From Pelomyxa schiedti (taxonomy: Eukaryota; Evosea; Pelobiontida; Pelomyxidae), in NCBI GenBank assembly GCA_020536535.1, contig JAHLWZ010000729.1, positions 1,685 to 65,684 of the forward strand: a DNA stretch of 64,000 bases, written 5' to 3'. How positions within the stretch are numbered: the stretch's first letter is position 1; the number at the start of each line of letters is the position of its first letter. The notes under the pieces are model-generated. The model searched no databases, was not told the origin of the DNA, and worked only from the letters and a program-made list of their open reading frames with translations. Positions 23,197 to 35,388 of the stretch are shown here, one piece after another. The position numbers and the translations under genes were made by a program.

Positions 23197-25209
23197 CTTG
23201 ATATATACCTTCAGTCACAATTGAAAGTTTGTCAGGGTAGTTCAGATCAGAGTCACTAGGAGTAAAGAGGGTGATGTGGTCCCTGATGTGCCTTTGAGCA
23301 AGGTAAACCAAACGTTCTTGGAAGTCTTGTTGCAGGTTGACTAGAAGTTTAGACACAGGCTCAAATACTGCCGAGCTTCCAGTGGTCTTGTCAGGCAGAT
23401 CGAGGTTTTCCACTATCTCGTTCTTAAGCATGTGAAGTACTGTACAGAGAGTGTCGAAGTCGTGGGAATGGATGAGGGTGGAACGAAGCACGTCATATAA
23501 ACATCTACAATAGTTTTGGACAATAACACTGCAAAGAGTTCAGCACTGAAATTGTCACACATAGTTACAATACATGACATTGGCTGTGTCAGTGCGAAAA
23601 AATGTGTTGTATAAATCGAGTTCGACATGTGAAATATAATTAACATAGGTACATGAGAATTGTGTCTGGGATAGTTAGACCGGGAAAAAAACTGAGAATA
23701 GTTACAATGTGGCTCAGATTTGGGCCAGAACAAATCCGGGAAAAAACTTTGGAAAACAGTGGAAATAACGAGTTGCGCTGTTGAACATAACAATTTTGAC
23801 ATTCCGCAAGAAATGGTCTGAACCTAAAAGGCTTGTGTGAAAGAAGAAGTCGAGGAGGTTTCACTACTCTGGTGTGGCTGAGCTTCTCTTTTCTAGCTCT
23901 GAGCAAAGGGGGCGCAAGACTGGAGCAAGAACCGAAAACTGCCTCATTAATGGTGCTTCATTTATGTCGGCAATATTCATGAGCGAATCGCCCAACGGGT
24001 CAGTAGCTTGCATATGAGTCTGGACTTGTGCACCAAGTGTAGTGAGACGGGTTACAACTTCTGCGCGGAGCATAGACATAGCTTTATTTTGCACTTGTTT
24101 GAACTTGGAGAGGTACACAGGAGACTCCCTGAAGTTGTACTGAGGTGGGAAAGTACCCAATGAGACTCTACAACAAAAAAATTGCTAGAAATAAAGTTAC
24201 CTACATTCTCAACGAGAAATGCAATACAAGAATCCAATTTTGCAAGTTGAGTAAAAAACTCAGGGTTTGCTGCAGTAAGACTTGGGTTGTGCAGGAATTG
24301 AATTGTAAGAGGTTCAAGCTCATCAAAGTGTGATTTATATGCTTCTGTGATTTTCAAGAACTCTGAAATCCATTGCTAAAGAATAAGTGTAAAGTTTTAT
24401 AGAGTGCTTGCGAACTTGCTGTTGCTGTAGACGGTTGCACGCCTCGTGGAGGGCATGAGACTTATCAGAGGTGTTCTGATAGGTTTCCATGATGGAATTG
24501 TAATTTTTATTCCAGCTATCAACTTGGGATATCATGTCCTTTATGCGCGAGTGAAAGTGCTGCAGCTGTTCCAGTGTATCACTGGGGACATTTAGTGATA
24601 AAGGAAAGTGTTATGTTTGCTTTTTACATATGCGGGCCACGGGGTTCGCAAGTAGCTCTATTTTCATGAAGCCAGCGGTAAAACTGCTCTGTTGAGTCCA
24701 ACGTGCTACCAAAGGGACTTGGCCCAGTGGTATTTACGTTTTTAGTGTCATTATCTTGAGATTGAGCCTCTGCAAGAAACTTCTCAAGGTTAACTTTTTA
24801 TTTACTATGGGTGCGGGTGAAGGCTAAAGAAGAAGGGGGGTGGAAGAAAAAAAGAGGAAAAACCCCAAAAAAGAAACACACTTTTGCCGGCACTGGTCGC
24901 TCCACGCACATCCTGCCCACCATCGAAGCACATTTCTCACACTGCGGGGAGACCTCAGAGTTGGCCAAGAACGTCTGCAGCACAGCCAGCTGGCCCCCTG
25001 TGCCGCCCCCCGTCGTCGAGGCAGACGCAGGAGACGGCGAGGGCGCCGCTGCTACTCCCATGGGAGACCCACGAAGGCTCACGGCCGCCCCCGCCCCCGG
25101 CACGTGGAACACCGACCCGCTGGACGTCAGCGACGATGACGACGACGCCCCAGTCCCGGTCCCAGTCCCGACCCCAACCGCCCCTGACGACGAAAGCACT
25201 CCTCGCATC
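22104..25209 (-). CDS. COG3: Conserved oligomeric Golgi complex subunit 3
   Basis: COG3 (yeast Sec34) belongs to lobe A of the COG tethering complex, which acts in retrograde traffic within the Golgi. Segments match the family in order: [13 protein letters not shown], the coiled region ending [139 protein letters not shown] and [10 protein letters not shown]. The N terminus is a Gly/Ser/Thr-rich extension. The first in-frame ATG is near 25209, and splicing from PVPAK into NLEKFLAEA removes a stop codon. One intron contains a 52-nt A run (T on the sense strand). The stop is at 22104-22106. Exon ends near 24600 are uncertain. Confidence 0.85.
23143..23194. repeat. 52-nt poly-A run inside a COG3 intron
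   Basis: Uninterrupted A on the plus strand, hence poly-T on the sense strand of COG3, placed within an intron. Assembly length may be inaccurate. Confidence 0.9.
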
Positions 25210-25351
25210 CCACTTGCAAAGTCCAGTGGATGATGACTCGACCGTATCGGTTTCTTATCGAGCCCAGTCAGATCGGAATCAAATGTCTCAGTCCAAGACT
25301 GAGGAGTGAGGGGCGCACAACACCGTAGAATCACGTGTATATAAATTTTAT

Positions 25352-28300
25352 TCACAATCTTTTGTGGACATAGGGTGTTGGGGTGTATGGTGTTGTTCCT
25401 CCTGTGGAACTCACTTTGGCTTTTGCTGCCTCGTTGGGCCTGATGACAACGTATGGTGTGTTCTGTGCCACTGGCTGTTGCTGTTGCATTTTGTTCGTTT
25501 GGGTGAAATTGAAGCCGGAATTGGAATTGGTCTTGGAAGGAAGCTGTGGTTGTGGATAAGCAGGGTTTGTTGTGATGGTTGTTGCTGCCTGGGGAACTCT
25601 TTGAGGTGCGTGGAGTGGTGGAAGGAGCCTCGGCGTGGTGTTGGGGGGGCCCGAGTATTTGTTGTTGCTGCCGTATCTTGCAGGAGTTGATGTTGCCACT
25701 GATGATGCATTGTTGCTGCTGTTTGTGATGGCCGCTGGATTTGTGGATGGTCGGGTGGATGAGGGTGGGAATTGGGAAACCGAACGCGGTGAGGGGGAGA
25801 ATGAAGGTGGGAGGGATGATGAGGTGTTGGTGTTGGTTGCTTCGACGCCGCGAGAGTGTGCCGATCGTGAGGTTGAGAGTTCCATCGGAGATTGGAGGGC
25901 TCTAGGTACAGATAGTTATATGTGTGAATGTGAGTGGGAAGCTGGTTGTTTGCGCTTAGGAAGACTTACCTGCGTAGTACAAATACAGCCATTACTGCAA
26001 TGGCGGCCGCTCGTAGCCGGTGCCTTGGTCTTTCCGGGGTTTGTACACCAGCATGGGAATTTGCTAAGTCTTGAAGCCGCGTGTTGATAAATTGGTACCT
26101 TGAGAGTATGGGAAGTACAAAGAAAATGTGTGTGGAATGGAAAACGAGTACACACTGGTCCTCGGCTATGCTCACTCTCTGTAAAAGGTAATACTTTTGA
26201 TCAAGCAAGTTTTGTCTATTGCTGAGATTAGAGGAGGTCATCGATATGGAGGAAGAAACATTCGCTTTTGCTGTTGTAGTAGTTGTTGCTCAGAACTCTT
26301 TAGGCACATTAGTTTGTGTCATAAAAAATACAAGTAATCACTTGAGGGAGAAATCATACAGAAACTCTGTTTCTTAGTTCTAAGCATTCTTGCCCCGATT
26401 CGCCAGAGTGAGAGTTCTGTGAGCCTCCTGGACTGGGGAAGATTAAAAGGAGGGACTGTCACTGGTACACTTTACCCTGAAGTACTGTTTATTCTGGCGA
26501 CGCGCTGTTCAAGTGCTGTATGTATGTCTTTTAAGTTTTGCATAGCCCCATCTGGGATTTCAAGTTGCTTTTGCTTCGATCTCACTTCTTGGAGCATCCT
26601 AAATTGTGTTTCTTTGGAAAGAACACTGAGTTATTACCTAAAAAATTGGTTGCGCTCTTTGGAATACTTCAGTTTGCATTTCTTAAATTCTGAGAATAAT
26701 GAATTTCTACGATGTATTTGCATAAAATACCGGACTTGGCTTTTTCTAAGTTATCTGTCCAGTGTTGAGCAAAAAGAGAAAACATTCAAACAAACCTGAA
26801 AGATCTTGATTTTGCTGTAATACACGGGCATTTTCTTCCTTCAACACATCAAAACTCTCCTTCAATAATGACAAGTCAACACTACATATTCTATGGTACA
26901 AAACATACTTGGAGTGCCTCAAGAGCTACGGCTGAGAGGGCCTGTTTTTGCCCTGTTTTAGCTTCATTTGATAGAGCAGCACGAGTTGATGCAGAAAACA
27001 CTTCAGTGTGCTTCTTTACATTCATTGAACTCTTTTCACTATTTCGGCTGTTAAAACAAAAAAGACGTGAGGAGAAGTACCACTGCAGTGAGTCGCGCTC
27101 TGCCTCCAATTCTCCTCTTAACCTTTCTAGTTGCTGCCTTTCTTCTGACAAAGCCACTCTATCGTTAGTCAGTTGCTGCCTCTGGATATCCAGCCTCAAT
27201 TTTTCACGCTCAATTGCTTTCCGCTCTTGGTTACTCCAATGTTTGAAGTCCGTTTCTTGCTGCTGGACCTGGACAGCGTGCTCCACAGCTGTATCTACAT
27301 CCTTTATGGCAGCATCTGCACTACGTACTCTTCCTTGGAGGGTACTTTGTTGCTGCTCCAATTCCGCTCGCTGATGTTCTAAATTTGACTGCACACGAGA
27401 CATTGCATCACACAGGTCTTGAAATTGTCGTAAACTGGAAAGAATGTCATCGGAATTACCACGCAGGCCAGCACCGATTACTTTTGAGACAAGTGGGCTA
27501 TTTCTCATGTGGTGTATAGTCTCACGGAGGGCTTTATGTGCCTCAAAGAGTTCCGTTTTCAAACGAAGAAACTCTTCACACACTTGTGATACAGATCTAG
27601 GTCCCTGAGTCCTCTTCTGCGAGCTTTGTTGTATGACCGCTTCGAGAAGCTGAGAATCGGATTCTAACTTGATTTCTCTGTCACGCAGCAATGTTCTAGT
27701 TTTATCTAACTGGGCTTGATTACTACCCATAGAGTCTTGTAGATGCCTGAGGTGGTCACATAGCTGGGAGACACTACTTGTGTTGACTTTGTTATTAGAA
27801 ATAGCAGCAGTCACAGTACGCAATTCTTCAGTAATTTTGTACAGAGAATGTTGGGCTTCACTTTTCTGGGTTTCTACTGAGTCTATCAACTTTTGGAGTG
27901 CAGAACACAAGTCAGTCACAGAGGTTGAAGGTGAAATGCTAGAAGAGGTTGCATTGCGAGAAATGACTGTTTCAATAGCTTGTATATCACGAGATAAGCC
28001 AACACGTTGTGATGCAATATCCCTTTGTGCTTTTAACACTGCAGATTTTTCCCTGTTCACCTCATCGAGCCAGGCTTTTATGTGCTCACATAACTGGGAT
28101 AAAGAACAGTCTTCTCCAGGATTCCAGCCAAGTTCTGGTAAAGACAAGCCTGTTTGAGAGGAGACTTGAAGTACAAAATCAGATAGTAACTTCTGATTGG
28201 TTGTTGATTGGGTGGCTGCCTCTTTGGCGGATATAAGTTGCATTTGTGCATCGTACTGTGCACTAGCAAGTTGCTCACACATCAATCGAATTTGCTCTAG

Positions 28301-31300
28301 TTGTTCACTGATTTGGGGTGGCAGATCACCAAGGTAATTTGAAGGAAGTGTGCAAATGCCTTTATTACTGTTGACTTCCCCAGCTCCACGAGTATGCTGT
28401 ATAAGGAGCTCTGATAATATCAACTGAACTGCACTGCACACTTTTGTCCCGTTGGCATTTGTATGTTCTTGGGGTGTGGATAGGAGTTTCGTATTTACCT
28501 CCTCTAATTGTCTCTTTTTTTCTTCGAGTTCTTTAGACATTTTTGTTAGTTGGTCTCTTTGCTCCCCAGCACTCTTTTGGGTAATACTGGCTTCAAGTAA
28601 GTTTTTTTTTTTGGCTTCTAGCTCGGCACATTCATCACGCATTTGTACGACCACAGCATACAACTCACTCCTTTTTTGATTTAAATCGTGAACTGCCTTC
28701 TTTTGTTGCAATGCAGATCGTCTGAGTTCTGTCAACTTTTGCTCAAAAAGTGCTGCATCACCAAAGGAGGCATGAGGAAGAGATGGTACCATATTCATCT
28801 CTTGGACTTGCCGAAGTACGGATTCATTTTGCGTTTTAAGCTGGACCATTCTAAGGGACCCTTTTTAAAAGTAATATCCAATTAAAAATGGGCTATACTT
28901 GGATTGCAATGAGATAAAGCAATCTATAGCACTTGCCTCTTTCCTTTTATTCCTGAGAAAGAAGAAAGAAAGGAAAAGAAACATACAATCTTGAGGAATT
29001 TGTCCGCCTTGTTTTTGTTGCCCAGAAGGGTTAGATGGCGAGGGGAGAAAAGAAGTACACACCCTGGCATCTTGACAATTTCTGCTGAGTGCTCAAGTAA
29101 GTGAACTTGGTCTTGAGGATGTGGATGTCTTTGAAGCCTCACAGGGTTCGAGAGCAGGGAAATTTCAGTTTTATTGGTCTTTGTATCGACTTCTTGGGGA
29201 ACAGAAGCATTCTGTTCACTTTTAACATTTCCGTATTCAGAATCGGTTTGGTGATCCTCTTCATCTTCAAAAATGTCTTCTACAATTTCTTCACTCTCTG
29301 TTGTCAGTGAAAACTTTGTCTTCTGTGGTTGAATAGCTATATCCTCCAGGTTTTGATCCGACGGTAATTGTTCTGTAGATTTTTGAATACCGTTCTCTTG
29401 AGGTGAATTGTTTGTGAGAATACGTTGACTGGAGTTACTTGGAGAATTGGTTTTCACCTAAGTATGTAAATAGGAAGGGCTCAGAAAAGTGATGGATAGA
29501 AACCTTCTGGAAGGAGTCCTTGTGGGGTGAACTTGGTTCTACTTGTTGTGACGGTTTCATATTTATCAATTTTGGCTGCTGAACATTTTGACCAGCAAGT
29601 TGTGGCAACTTGGTTCCAGCCTTCAATTCAATCTGAGGTACCTAGAAAGATGTCCTTACTGGAGATGAAAATAATTCTAAATACCTGATTGCAAAGACTT
29701 GCTAGAGTTGGAGTAATTGGTTGGCCATTATGCGGATAGAGTTTCTCAGGTGGGTTGCTGGATGGTATTGTTGAAGTAGAAGTAGTGGTTACGGGAGTAG
29801 CAGGTTCTACATCAGATCTGTGGGGCATTTGAAGGACGGGATTCTGGGTATTTGGAGATTCTGCATCTGAAAGTACAAAGTCACTTTCTTGGTTATCATT
29901 AAGCTGTTGCTCTGGGCATTCATCGTCACTATTTAAACCACTGTGTGGGCTCTGGGCACCACCAGATTCATACGAATAATTAGGGTTCATGACACCTGGG
30001 CCATCATTGGAGCCATCACCAATACTCCCACTAGCTCCCTCCAATTGAATTGTAGAGGCACCTTCATCACTGGGTCTACGAAGAGCGTTGTCATTATCAC
30101 CATCATTAGACTCACCTTCCCAACCACCATCCGTAGAATGATGACTTGGCAGGGCATCATCACTATTCTCACTGTTATTCTCAACAGGTGCGCTGCTCCC
30201 ATCAGTTTCATTTGAAACACCATCATCTTTGAAACTTCTTTCAAAGTGATTTTCGTCCTTGGGAAGTTTTGACACAGGATTGTCTGCCTCCCCATCACTC
30301 AAAATTAGTGCATTGTCACTCCCATCACCACAGTCACTATAGACTCCATCATACACAACACTGGCGCTGCCACTGTAACTACCATTTGCACAGTTGCCAT
30401 TTAAACCATCACCACTGGCGTTGCTGTTGCCCCCATATGCATCATCTTCGTTGCAGCCTTCACCACCTTCAGAAGTGTGGGAATCTGAATTGGCTCTATC
30501 ATCAATCGCATCCGTTATTTCCGCGGGAGCATTAAGCTCATCATATTCTGGTTCTCCAGAACTTGTAGGGTGGTCTTCTTTCCCGGTGTCACTTGAAAAT
30601 GCATCACTATTGTCATGGTCACTGGGTTCAAAGGTGTCATGTGTGGATAAATCAGTGGATGGAACTAACACTTGGAAGGAATGAGTTTTCTTTGAATTTG
30701 ATGGGCCAGAATTTGCATCTGACTGGATGGATGAGCTATTCACTGCAGGAAAACGAGAGTTGTACTTGCTAGCAGGGAGTGCTGAGGTTGGTACTTGATT
30801 CTTGATGTTGGGTGGAGTGGATGCTGCAGATTGAGTAGGAAGGCTCCTTGGTTGGTTGTCTCCAGAGGGACTGGTTGTTCGTGGGTCAACTCGACTTCTT
30901 TGGTGTTGCTGCCCAGCTAGTTGATAATCATCTTCCACTGATGCAGAGTTCTCTTCCATGTCTCCGTTGTCTCCTTCCTCCACACTATATTCCCCACCTT
31001 CATTCCCGTACTCCTCATCGCCTGGGTCACCACCCTCGTTTTCCTCGTAGTACTCACCATCACTTTCATATCCCGGCTCCCCACTTGCGGGTTCATTTTC
31101 ATTTCCTTCATCTGTTATCGCATTCGCATTGGTCCCCCGTTTCGATTGCCGGTCCTCTGCCTCCTCCATCGAAGCCCGCTGTTGCTGTTGCTGTTGCCGT
31201 TCTTGTTCTTGTTCTTGCTGCTGCCGAATTTGGTTCTCATCAGTTGGAGACGAATTCCCGCCCTGCGATGGCGGTGCTGACCGTAGTTGCTGCGTCAGTG

Positions 31301-31796
31301 CTCGCGGTGGTTGGGAAGCGGGGGCGCGGGCCCATTCGCGCCTCTGTGTAGTTGCTGCTCCCGTCGGCGCCCGCGCCGTGCCGCCCGTGGTGGCGGTGCT
31401 TGCGCTTGTGGGGGAAGTGGCACCCCGACCCGAGCCCGAGGCCGACCCCGAGCCAGAGGTAATCGACGGTGCGGAAGCCGTATCTCCCGCGGAGCCCCTC
31501 GTGCCCCCGCCCACTGGTGCCGGCGGCGCTGTGGCCGAGGTAGGTGCCGAAGTGCTGGGCAGCGCACCTTGGTGCTGCTGCTGCTGCTGTTGTCGTTGTT
31601 GCTGCTGTGGTGGTTGTGTGGGTGCTGCTTCCTTTACAGTTGGGCGCCCGTTTTGCTGAAGCGCGGCTTGCGGCGGTATTTTGGTGGCTACAGTTGGTTT
31701 TGTTGTTGGTTGCTCGGGCGTGACCTTGGGTTGTGGCCGACGCCCAGGCATTTCAATAGGGGCCAATTGGCGCCCCCCGCTTGGTCCTCGCATCAT
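25352..31796 (-). CDS. Large coiled-coil protein with C-terminal PACT-like centrosome-targeting domain
   Basis: The start is ATG at 31796 or 31793 (MMRGPSGGRQLAP). The first 700 residues are low complexity: Gln runs, then Asp/Glu/Asn/Ser-rich sequence. After small exons (KAGTKLPQLAGQNVQQPKL; KTNSPSNSSQRILTNN), a 600-residue exon (about 28840-27080) forms long coiled coil (heptads in LTKMSKELEEKKRQLEEVN and LSEERQQLERLRGELEAERD). Short exons continue the coil. Near the C terminus NLLDQKYYLLQRVSIAEDQ is followed about 20 residues later by RPRHRLRAAAIAVMAVFVLR. This resembles the PACT motif (QKKYLL...; R-rich/AVxAI...R) that anchors pericentrin/AKAP450 proteins to centrosomes and basal bodies. 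A Ser/Pro/Gln-rich tail ends at 25352. It is probably a basal-body or MTOC scaffold. The PACT call rests on eye alignment. Confidence 0.68.
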
Positions 31797-32043
31797 TGTG
31801 GGGTGGTCTCGTTGCAAACGAGCGCGGCTGCGGAGCAAAAACGAAAATCACGGTTTCGGCCGAAAAAGGAATTCGACAGAAAGTTTGTCAAGTGGGACGA
31901 AAGCGACAGCGTTCCGGTTTGTTGATTTTTTTTATTGCCCACCGGTGTTTTGCAAAGCCAGTCACGTGTGTGGAAGGCTTAGGTTGGCGGTAGATACAAT
32001 GGCAGTGTTGGAGGTACACTGTAGTGCTCGGTGAAAGAGGTAT
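31797..32043. other. Short spacer between two minus-strand genes
   Basis: This 247-bp gap should hold the promoter of the PACT-like gene and the 3' end of the preceding gene. No coding or RNA feature is seen. Confidence 0.5.
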
Positions 32044-34277
32044 TCAGTGACGGTCGGCAGAAGGTGGGTGGGGTGAAGGTGTTGGGGTGGTTTGGGCTTG
32101 GTTTTGTGGATTGGAATTGCTTGTACGTGATCCAGGCAGTTCAGTGTTATCGGATTTACCAACTTGCTCTTCAGCGGAATTCGGTTGTTCGGCGGAGGTT
32201 CTTCTTGGTTCCGGAGCAGGCCTCAGTGATACAGAATGGGGAGCTCCGGGGTCTTGTCCTTGTCTGTGAAGGGCGACAACGGACTTGAGGAGGTCGAGCA
32301 AAGTCTGACCTTTGCACTTGATCTTATTCGATTTAAGGTACTTCTTCACCGGCTTCTTTTTCAATTTGTTTTCAGCTTCATTAATGAATGCTTCAGCTAC
32401 AATGAACAAAAATGAGGAGAAAGAATGTATAGTAGGCGCTGCTGACACACATTTTAATAACTGCAGAACTTCCTTCTGTAAAGTTTCTTCCTCCTGCAAC
32501 TGCTTAGCAATCATTTCAGTCTCCAGTTTGTTGAACTGGGGTACATATGGGGGCCTTGGCCTCTTCACAACAATTTTAGGCAACTTGTTACCTGTAGGAA
32601 CCGGGAGTACAATGGAAGGTGTTGGTAGTGCTGCTGTAGGTGGAAGTGGTTCAGTTGACTTGCTTGGCAGGCGGGGCAAGGAAGAGACCTCAGCGTGAAA
32701 CTGTTCTGAAAGTATCTGAACTGCTTGTTCATCACCCCGAAGAAGGCGTTCAGCAATTTGGATGGCCTTACAAAGCAAGGCGGGACTCTGCACTTCTTCC
32801 TCAGTGTGATGTTCAAACAACACCAAATTTTGGAACAGAGAGAAGGTGAAAGTTTGTGCCAGCTTCATCCGGCCTAGGGGGTGCAGTAGGGCTTGATTTG
32901 TGGCAGCAGTAAAGTCCATGCCTCGTAGAAAAAGCTGGATTGCACGGAGGTGTTTGGGACAGAGAGGGCGGGAGCAGCTAACACCAGAGTTGGGCAAAAG
33001 AACTTGGGCCACTAGCGGATTTAAGCAGCATCTGGGAATTGAATCCTTCAATAAGCTCGTAGTCACAAGAGCAGCAGCTACAACGCCACCATAAGGCAGC
33101 ACAGAGAGCCGACGCAGTGTGGATTCCAAATGCTCGAGGTGCTCGGAATATAGCCAATCATGCAGGGAACTAATGGTCTTCAACTTACAGGGAGTAATTT
33201 CTTTGTGAATCAGAAGATCTTGTGAGTGAAAATGAGATTATTGAGTGCCTTTTGAGTACTCATACCTGAAAAGGAGATACTCTTCTGCATCAGGTGCTCG
33301 TGGGTCTTGGGGAGAGCTGCTTGTAGAATGTTGAGGAATGGAACCATGAAGCCATGGGATGGCTGAGTCCCGGGTTCTGTAAAGGCTGCATCTTCAAGGA
33401 CAATACCAGAGCAAACTTCCCAGCACAGAGGTGCCCATATGTTGTGCTGTGTGAGGAAATCACTATGCAGCGGACAAAGCCTCACGCGCATCTCCTCTAA
33501 GCTTTCCGGAATATAATGTTCAAATAAGTAACGAAAGTGTGCCTGATGCTTGTCGAAAATTTCGGGTGTACATCTACTCTGTAGGTAAGAAAGCATTTGG
33601 TGGCAGGAATCCCCGGAATCCCCCAAAGATGATGGCCTGTACTCCCGGACAAATGCCATCAACGCGTTGGGAGTAGTGGGCAGTGATCTTCGAATATCTA
33701 GACACCCAGCAGAGTTTCCTGATAAAACTGCCAAAAGAGCTGTGTGGTATGGCTCCAATGTCAATTTGGTGCACAACTCCTCCCTGGCGGCTATAATGAA
33801 TGTCACAAATTAGGAAGCAGATACAAAGTGACATCGTACCTGGTTATGCATTTGAATGAAGGGTATCGTATCCAAGATGTGACACCCTGGTAAAACAGGA
33901 TTTGGTTGTCATTTTCGCCAGACAATACGCCAACGGCTTGCCGTTCCCTTAAAGGCTTCGAATACGACGAGCAACACGAAAGGGTGCGTGCCGTACAAAA
34001 CAGCGGGGAAACCCCTTGGGTGAGGAACGTTGCAGTGATCGCATCTTGGAGGAGAAGTAACTGGGGCAGAGGCGGCAGAGGCTGAGGAACAGGAAGTGGC
34101 TGGTGCCGCGGGTGCCCTCTTGTCTTTGGGCCTTTCTAGGCGCTCCCATAACGATCTTTGGCGAGAGGGGTTGTTGGGGTCTTGTCGGGGTCCAAGAATT
34201 GGAATCATGACATTGTCAAGTAGCCGAAGACTTTCATCGTGCACGTTGCATCCTTTTGCCAACAGCCATCGCAACAT
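32044..34277 (-). CDS. Unrecognised helical protein with Pro/Ser-rich C-terminal tail
   Basis: The first in-frame ATG is at 34277 (MLRWLLAKGCNVHDESLRLL). Three long exon blocks follow. The first has a CDHCNVPHPRGFPA segment (a possible partial metal site) and VLLVVFEAFKGTASRWRIVW. The second, from about 33790, is helix-rich (EELCTKLTLEPYHTALLAVL; EIFDKHQAHFRYLFEHYIPE). The third, from about 33180 to 32044, has HDWLYSEHLEHLESTLRRL, a conserved-looking CCLNPLVAQVLLPNSGVSC and a basic region KLKKKPVKKYLKSNKIKCKG. It ends with a disordered tail. Codon use and strong frame maintenance support a real gene, possibly an armadillo or HEAT-like helical scaffold (inference). No family or function is assigned. 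It is divergent from the small plus-strand gene, with 68 bp between start codons. Confidence 0.6.
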
Positions 34278-34345
34278 CCTTCTATTGGGAGAAGCACAAT
34301 TGGAGTCAGTGCTTTTTGCGTCATTTCTGACAGAAACGATGTGAA

Positions 34346-34804
34346 ATGATGCCGAAGTCCGAGAAAGTACCGTTGGTGAAGGTCCAGGCAAAAATCAGGC
34401 TGGACCCGTCCACTACAACGGGGGAGACTGTGATAGGCGCAACAAAATCGTGTTCCTGCACCTCAAAATCACTAACAATCTGTTCACAACCTATGTTTGT
34501 GTGATGAGACGCACTAGTCTTTTACCACTTGTTGATTTTTTCAGCTCAACATATTTTTGGGACGCAACCAGAGCACACTACTCGTCGTGCTTCCACATAT
34601 CCAGTAGGAATTCCACATACAACCGCGTAAGTGCTTATCCAAAAACATACCCCATAGAATCCCATCCAAGCAAAAGCGAGACAGCAACAAAACCGATTTT
34701 CATATTTGCAACCTTGGACCCAGAGTGAATACCCTCCCATTAAAAGGAGGTTCCTTTTTGCAGCCATCGTCCACCTGAGATACCAGCAATATGACCCACC
34801 TTGA
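34346..34804 (+). CDS. Small basic protein, unrecognised
   Basis: A spliced three-exon model starts at tandem ATGs (34346/34349): MMPKSEKVPLVKVQAKIRLD. It continues through Thr/Ser/Cys residues, then a second exon after a TTTTTTCAG acceptor (HIFGTQPEHTTRRASTYPVG) and a third (NPIQAKARQQQNRFSYLQPW). It ends YQQYDPP before a stop at 34802-34804. The protein is about 120 residues, basic and without recognised domains. Support comes from splice sites preserving frame across two introns. It is not certain that the last exon ends here. Confidence 0.45.
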
Positions 34805-35035
34805 ACAAAAGTATAACCGCAGCCCCACCTTCAATTAAACCAGTATAACCAGTAGCCGTCAAACCTCCGTCAAACCAAACACACAACAAAACAAACAAAG
34901 CATCACGCAAACCAAAAAAATAACCCAACACAACGCGGTAGCAGACACCTACACCACCACCAATCCCCCTCAACCCCCTCTGTCGTTCCCAGTATAAAAA
35001 GTTCGTAATAAATGCCCCTACATGTGGGCTTAATT

Positions 35036-35107
35036 CGTTGCGTAGCTCAACGGTAGAGCGCCTGGAGAACAGGGTTAGAAGTGTCGGTTCGACTCCCACC
35101 GTGTCCG
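35036..35107 (+). tRNA. tRNA-like element lacking a normal anticodon arm
   Basis: Exactly 72 nt can be laid out in canonical tRNA positions. U8/A9 are followed by a perfect D arm (GCTC/GAGC, loop AACGGTA) that matches a Pol III A box. The T arm has loop TTCGACT and stem GTCGG/CCCAC with one C-C mismatch, and contains a perfect B box GGTTCGACTCC. The acceptor stem is weak (cgttgcg with cgtgtcc: three Watson-Crick pairs, two G-T, two mismatches). The expected anticodon stem does not pair. Instead CCTG-GAGAA-CAGG forms a small hairpin and there is no T33. A TATA-like AGTATAAAAA lies 36 nt upstream and T runs follow. It is a degenerate tRNA gene, a tRNA-derived RNA gene or a pseudogene. Confidence 0.4.
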
Positions 35108-35388
35108 TATCTCACAATTTTTTTTTTCCCCCCTTTTTTGGCTGTGGTTTGGGGATGCATGATACTCACCCCCAAACACCACAACACCAGAGAGATCCAC
35201 TGCTGCTGCGTGCCCCACCCAAAAGTCTTTTCGCTTTGCTCAATCTTTTGGGTGGTTACCGTTTTTTTGGTGTTTCCCAGCGGCCTTTCGATGCAAAAAA
35301 GCATAGACCCCTTTTGGTAAACTTGTATGTCTTTGCGGAAAACTGTAGCTTTTTTCCTCTTCCTTTTTGGCTCTACTCATGTTTTTTT
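35108..35388. other. Spacer between tRNA-like element and CAP gene 3' end
   Basis: T-rich at its start (a possible Pol III terminator near 35119). Nothing else is supported. Confidence 0.5.

Noticed and set aside
24798-25209. A separate small Gly/Ser-rich protein upstream of COG3
   Set aside because: A GT-AG intron removes the stop and joins this segment in phase to the COG3 body, so it is treated as the COG3 N-terminal extension.
34740-35099. Minus-strand frame with membrane-like hydrophobic stretches
   Set aside because: It overlaps the tRNA-like element and is the complement of CAAA/CCAAAC-rich sequence, which forces Val, Phe, Trp and Gly; no proper ATG context or homology.
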